In this document: piece by piece, positions 59,337 to 64,000 of the stretch
Layout of the letters: each line of letters begins with the position of its first letter
Position numbering within the stretch: position 1 is the stretch's first letter
Program-made: the position numbers and the translations under genes
Notes under the pieces: model-generated
What the model was told of the DNA's origin: nothing
What the model saw: only the letters and a program-made list of their open reading frames with translations
Databases searched by the model: none
Assembly (NCBI GenBank): GCA_016584495.1
Contig: WAID01000007.1
Location: 1,660,001-1,724,000 of the forward strand
Reading direction: 5' to 3'
Length of the DNA: 64,000 bases
DNA from: Celoporthe dispersa
Lineage: Eukaryota; Ascomycota; Sordariomycetes; Diaporthales; Cryphonectriaceae

Positions 59337-62152
59337 TCATGCGTCTCCCTCGGTGATCTCGGCTGTCCAGTCCTTGCGGATGGTCAGATCCGTGAGCTGC
59401 TCCGTATTCTCGATGAGAAGACCCTTCTCATTGGCCAAGTGCAGCACACATATGAAGCAGAAGCTGGTCGAGATGTCGTCCATGACGGGCTTGGGGTAGA
59501 CTTTCTGCAGGTCGTTCACGAGATTGGTGAATTTGAGCGTAGGGTCGTTCTCCGACGGAGCAGGAGGCTCGCTGTTGGTGGCCTCCGGCACAGGTGGCGG
59601 CGGCGGAAGCTGCGACAATACATAAGACTCTACTCCGCATACTCGTGGGGGTAAAGGGGGTCTAGACTTACCGAATCGAGCCTCTCCATGTCCATGCCTT
59701 GCCATATAGACTCCTTGAGCTTCCTGATATCTACCTTCTTGGCTACGCGTGCGTAGTTCACATATTCGGGCCGCACCCGCCTGTTCTGGGTGACCAGCAT
59801 GGTGCCGAATGCCAGGTCTGCAGGGTTGGTAACCGTGAGACCGTTGAAAGCGCCCGTAGCACCAATTGTCTCCATAGCTCCTGCGTCCGCACCTGGGGAG
59901 AAATGATCACGAGCATCGGCGAACTCATCGTCATCGTCGTCAAGGTCACCGGCAAAGGGCAAGCCGTCGTCCTGGAAGAAGTTGGCATCGTAATCGCCTT
60001 GAGGCAGGGCGGCGTCATCATCGTTGCCCTCAATGCTCTGCATAGGCGCCTTCTGGGCGGCCCAGAATGCCTCGTTCATCTCTCCCTCCGGCACGTTCTG
60101 GCGGGCGTCTGCGTTGCCAAAGACCCCGCGTTTGCCTGGCCCCCTTCGGCGACTCATGCGGGCCTTGGGCTTCAGGAAGAGGCTCAGCAGTTGCTTTGAG
60201 TTGAAGTGCTTGTCGTCGGGGAGCAGATTTCGGGTCTTGGACTTCCAGTCCTTCTTCTGCAGTGAGATGGCGTTGTTCGAGGTCGCCTGAGTGTACAGAA
60301 CCTCTCCGAGGGCAGTAGTCATGGGAGATGCGAAATCGATCTCAAATGGCTCTTTCTCTTTGCGCTGCTTGGTCTGTGCCGGCTTGTTGATGTCTTTGAT
60401 CTTTTTTATCCGCCAGTGCTCGGCATTGCTCCAATTCTTTTGCAATGCCTGGTCGAAATATGCCAAGACGTCCTCGTGCATCCTATCAGGCTTTTGGGCA
60501 TGCATCATGGAGACGTTGAAGTCGTCGTTCCCAGAGGTGTCCATCATGTCATCGCCCTCCCCCTCGGCACCGTCCTCCCCCAGGCCGGCATCGAAGACAC
60601 GCATCTGGGGCTCCAGCGCTGCTTCCTTGGCCCAAGCCTCACCACCTTCGCCGAAGGCGACATCACCTCCTATTGAGAAGTCGCCAAGGCCTTCACCGTC
60701 ATCAAAGCCAAGAAGATTATCGTCGTCAATCTCCATGCCCGACTTGTCGCCAAGAGCACGCTCTGCAGCCTCCTTCTCCTGTTCCTGCCGCCAATCCTCG
60801 GGTGCCCGTAGGAAGGGGATGTCGAGAGACCCAGAGGGGTCGCCGAGGTCGAAAGTCTTAAGTGAAGGACAAACGTCCAGGGCATCTAGTCGAGACGGAT
60901 CAGGGAAGAACCGGGCACCGAGTGTGGTCAGGTCGATCTCCATGTCCTCCTCCTCCTCGACTTCCTGCGGGGGGTGGACAGTCGAGGTCTCACTCTCGGC
61001 GTCGGACTCATCGTCTTCATCCACCTCCCCTTCGTCGTCAGCGCCTCGCTTGCGCTTCTTCTTGGCCTCGGAGGGGTCTACAGAGTCATCGCTACTGTCG
61101 AAGACAATCCTTCCCTTGGAGTCGATCATCAAGTGGTTGAGCAGGGAGGCCTTTGGCGCCGCCCTCGTCGAAGTCTGCTGATGCTTTCTTGAACAGAGGG
61201 TCTACCGCGAATTCCAGTTCAAACTTCTTCAGTTGTAGTGATGCAAATGACGGCGCTAGGGTGGCCTCGGATGAGCGCTGGGCCTGCAATGTTGACTCGT
61301 CAGCTTTTGACCTCGGAAACTTTGGGCATGTCCTGAGCTTGCCTTGCGTTTGGGCTTCTTCCGGATATTTCCGTCCTCGTCGACCTCTTCCTCGCTATCC
61401 TCGCCCTCGCCGTCTTCGCCCTCCCCCCTCTTCTTCTTGCTGTCCCTGCTATCAGCCAGGCCGCTCAGCAGCTTACCGGTCTCGGTAGCAACACTATCAA
61501 CCCTGCTGGTGTAGATCTTTACACAGCCATCCAATGTGCAGCTGGCCTTCTGAAAGTTGACACCATCGCCCTCCTTCAGCAGTGACATATCATGAAAGTA
61601 GTCGATCAGGGCAAAGTTCCATGAGTTGGTCGCGTTGATCTTGTTGTCCGTCGCCATCTTCATCCATTCCTCGAAGTTGGCCAAGATCGGGACGCGCTTC
61701 ATAGGCGTGACCGCGGTGCCGGAGACGACGACGTCTTCATCGTCACCGACAAGCGTCCTTGCGCGAGGACGCGGCGTCTTCTGTCGCTGAGGAGGGGAGG
61801 CGGGCGAATCATTCTCGAGGTCATTCAGGTTGACACTAGCCTTGCGCAGGGGCGTGGAAGCGGCGGCCTTGAGTTTGTTGACATGGGCCTCCTGAAGGGC
61901 CTGACGCGAGTGTAATCTTCTTGCTTTCTCCTCGGCATCGTCGTTGAGAGGGATCCTAGGCGACAATGGTGAGCACTGGAAAGGGCTGGCGCAGGCATAT
62001 CGTGCTGGCTCCTCGATCAGTTGCGTGTTTACACAGACTTACTTGACTGGGGATTTGAAGGGCGAGTTGGTCATGGAACCAGAGGTGACTCTGCTCCCAG
62101 AGCGACTTGGCGCGCTGCTGTTCGCGCGCGGAATCTGGGCGACGCGAGCCAT
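59337..62152 (-). CDS. Condensin complex subunit 2 (CAP-H/Brn1 kleisin), 4 exons, one frame break
   Basis: The kleisin that bridges the SMC2 and SMC4 heads of condensin for mitotic chromosome compaction. Exons on the minus strand are 62152-62043, 61955-61343, 61283-59672 and 59609-59337. The N-terminal region KRVPILANFEEWMKMATDNK, then INATNSWNFALIDYFHDMSL, is the SMC2-contacting part. FASLQLKKFELEFAVDPLFK, MIDSKGRIVFDSS, and the C-terminal winged-helix region (YPKPVMDDISTSFCFICVLH) complete the family layout. Intron 2 has donor AAG|GCAAGC with branch CTGAC and CATTGCAG, a GC-AG intron. In exon 3 the frame slips by one extra base in 61144-61146; GGAKGL in one frame continues LLNHLMIDSKG in the next. 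Length about 868 aa when joined, normal for fungi. Confidence 0.94.
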
Positions 62153-63013
62153 GGTCGCAGAGGTTGTCGTGGTGGTGGCCGATGCAGAAGAGGAGCTATG
62201 GCTTTGGTGGGTCGCGGATTGAATCAACCCATCGACGCCTGCAACCCAACCTCAGACAAGCATCAACACTCCAGGCTCGAGATTTGGGTGGTTGTTGTCC
62301 TAGAAACGCGTTCGCTGGCATACAGCTTAGTCAGAGCTCGCGGACGACGCTGATTGGTGCTCGGACCCCCAGGCCTAATGGTTGTAATGCACGGACCACT
62401 TAACCCCTCCGCCCGGGTGCACCTTCCCAACGGCCAGAGCCCCCCCCCCCCAGGCAAGATCCCCGGGTGATAATATGGAATGACGAGGCACTAGACACGT
62501 GCTTGGTTGCCTCTAACGTCACTTTCAGACGATAAGCTGCAGATGCCAAAAGTGACGGACAGCGTGCAGTGAGCTCTTGGGGCTCACGAAACGACGTCGT
62601 CCAATTGATGAGTGCCAATCATTCTATATACTAAATAATCATCGCCGGGAGCGATTGGTTTGTACATAATATGAATCTAGGCCTGATTCATCATCTTCCA
62701 TTATCCTGAGGCGATATCCGTCCTTGGCATCCCCGTTAACCTGTTTTCTGCCCCGTCATTCTTCAACGTCGTCGTCGAGACCATCGACCCATTCTCCTGT
62801 ATCCTCCTCCCGTCACTGTCTCCGCCTGTCTCAGCAGCGCCTTGGTGACTGATTGTGCTGCGATCAGCAAGGTGGCACCGAGTGCCGCAGCATCACTCGT
62901 TCCTCAACCATATCGTTAGCTCACGGCGTCCTTTCCGTGGTTCTCCCTTCGACTCCCCTTGGTGCTTCTGGCGACACGACCATCATGTTCCCAGAGCATC
63001 AGGATTCACCAGC
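62153..63013. other. Divergent promoter region of CAP-H and the antiporter gene
   Basis: About 0.86 kb between two genes transcribed away from each other. It contains a 12-C run (62440-62451). No gene or defined site is seen. Confidence 0.45.
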
Positions 63014-64000
63014 ATGGCTAAAATCAGGAATGGACGGCCACGCTTCAGCTCGAGACCTCTCTACGCGACGGTCTTCCTCATGACCCTATTGGCCACCTAT
63101 GCCCTATTCCTACGGAACCCTCAACTACCGTCAAGTTCGCCGCGGAACACCTTAGCTGCCAGGGCTGCCGACGTCGTCTGTGACGATGTCCATCACGCCG
63201 AGGATCAATGTGGCTTTGTGCGGGAATACTGTGCCGGCGATGAGCCAGGGCTTCTGTCGTATCTTGGCTTCTACTACTGCGTCCTCCCCCAGGTGAAGCC
63301 GGTCGCCTTTACGCTACTGGCGCTCTGGTTGGGCCTGCTATTCTCGACTATTGGGATCGCTGCTAGCGATTTCTTCAGTATCAACCTGAGCACTATCGCC
63401 AGTGTTCTCGGGATGCCCGAGAGCTTGGCTGGGGTGACCTTCCTCGCCTTGGGAAACGGGTCTCCGGACGTCTTCAGCACCTTTGCGGCCATGGGCTCCA
63501 ACAGCGGGAGCATGGCCATCGGCGAGCTGATCGGGGCAGCCGGCTTTATCACCGCCGTTGTGGCTGGCTCCATGGCCCTCGTCCGCGAGTTCAAGGTCAG
63601 CAGGAAGACCTTTGTGAGAGACATTGTCTTCTTCATCGTGGCCGTGAGCTTCACTATGCTCTTCCTGGTGGATGGGAAGATCCATCTGTGGGAATGCGGT
63701 CTGATGATCGGCTTTTATGTCTTTTACGTCTGCTTCGTCGTCTTGTGGCATTGGTTCTCGGTGAGGAGGCGGAAGAAGCGCTCCAAGCAAGCAGCATCCC
63801 GGAGTCATTTCTCCGTGGCTTCAACCCACGTCGGTGATGACATCGAGCCGTATCACGATGAAGTGGATGATGAAGAAGAGGAAGACGGGACAGTGGGTCA
63901 CAGCAGGCGATCCGAATGCATCCCTGACATCAGCGCCCTGGAATCTGGTCCTACGATTCGTATTGATGGATCGCTCCCGGACGACTCCGACGAGGACGAC
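63014..64000 (+). CDS. Ca2+/cation antiporter (NCX/NCKX/NCLX-like), N-terminal part, runs off the window
   Basis: 329 codons are present and open at the window end. The start MAKIRNGRPRFSSRPLY is followed by a signal-anchor-like segment (VFLMTLLATYALFL) and a lumenal Cys-containing loop (DVVCDDVHHAEDQCGFVREY). Then come membrane helices (VAFTLLALWLGLLFSTIGIA) and the alpha-1 repeat GVTFLALGNGSPDVFSTFAA with GELIGAAGFITAVVAG. The Gly-Asn-Gly-Ser-Pro-Asp core is the cation-binding signature of the CaCA superfamily; the GNG(A/S)PD form is closest to the NCLX/SLC8B1 group and yeast YDL206W. After further helices an acidic cytosolic loop begins (DEVDDEEEEDG, SLPDDSDEDD). The alpha-2 repeat would lie beyond the window. 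The transported ion and membrane are inferred from the family. Confidence 0.9.
   Translation, partial: MAKIRNGRPRFSSRPLYATVFLMTLLATYALFLRNPQLPSSSPRNTLAARAADVVCDDVHHAEDQCGFVREYCAGDEPGLLSYLGFYYCVLPQVKPVAFTLLALWLGLLFSTIGIAASDFFSINLSTIASVLGMPESLAGVTFLALGNGSPDVFSTFAAMGSNSGSMAIGELIGAAGFITAVVAGSMALVREFKVSRKTFVRDIVFFIVAVSFTMLFLVDGKIHLWECGLMIGFYVFYVCFVVLWHWFSVRRRKKRSKQAASRSHFSVASTHVGDDIEPYHDEVDDEEEEDGTVGHSRRSECIPDISALESGPTIRIDGSLPDDSDEDD

Overview
The window is nuclear DNA of a filamentous ascomycete, most likely a Sordariomycete. The evidence is short GT-AG introns (about 55-160 bp) with CTRAY branch sites, a Zn2Cys6 regulator with a fungal-specific middle domain, a DUF3602 GRGGAGN protein, and a giant involucrin-repeat/leashin-like gene typical of Pezizomycotina. 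The order is not resolved. No rRNA, convincing tRNA, transposon ORF, CRISPR array or biosynthetic cluster is visible.

Layout: 0-6.3 kb holds a GNAT N-terminus (-), a small conserved protein (+), cysteinyl-tRNA synthetase (-) and riboflavin synthase (+). 6.4-11 kb holds MUS81 (-) and phosphoacetylglucosamine mutase (+). 12.3-20.1 kb holds PRMT1 (-), a DUF3602 protein (+), a GNAT enzyme (+) and uroporphyrinogen decarboxylase (-). 20.5-29.3 kb holds an unrecognised helical protein (+) and a Zn2Cys6 factor (+). 30-45.7 kb is one giant gene (-) for a protein of about 5,200 residues with lysine-rich repeats. 48.9-51.3 kb is a SAM plus HMG-box protein (-). 56.4-58.1 kb is a small spliced coiled-coil gene (+) that no long ORF reveals. 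59.3-62.2 kb is condensin subunit 2/CAP-H (-), and from 63.0 kb a Ca2+/cation antiporter (+) runs off the end. The genes are mainly unrelated housekeeping functions (translation, riboflavin, chitin/UDP-GlcNAc, haem, DNA repair, chromosome condensation), often in divergent pairs. Wide gene-free stretches lie at 23-25.8, 45.7-48.9 and 51.3-56.4 kb.

The most striking property is that many conserved genes are broken by single-base gains or losses in short homopolymers. I find about 14 such sites in eight genes (MUS81, AGM1, GNAT, the 20.5 kb gene, Zn2Cys6, the giant gene, HMG, CAP-H). In each, the protein family's sequence continues in the neighbouring frame with no plausible intron. Non-coding DNA also carries nine uninterrupted C or G runs of 10-13 bp. 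Indel error in the assembly is the simplest reading; real homopolymer instability is the alternative. Coordinates below span the broken genes and state where the frame changes.

Other points of note are two GC-AG introns (UROD, CAP-H), exons of 14 and 20 nt in PRMT1 and 20 nt in the 56.4 kb gene, and a series of Ala/Gly-rich hydrophobic segments along the giant protein.
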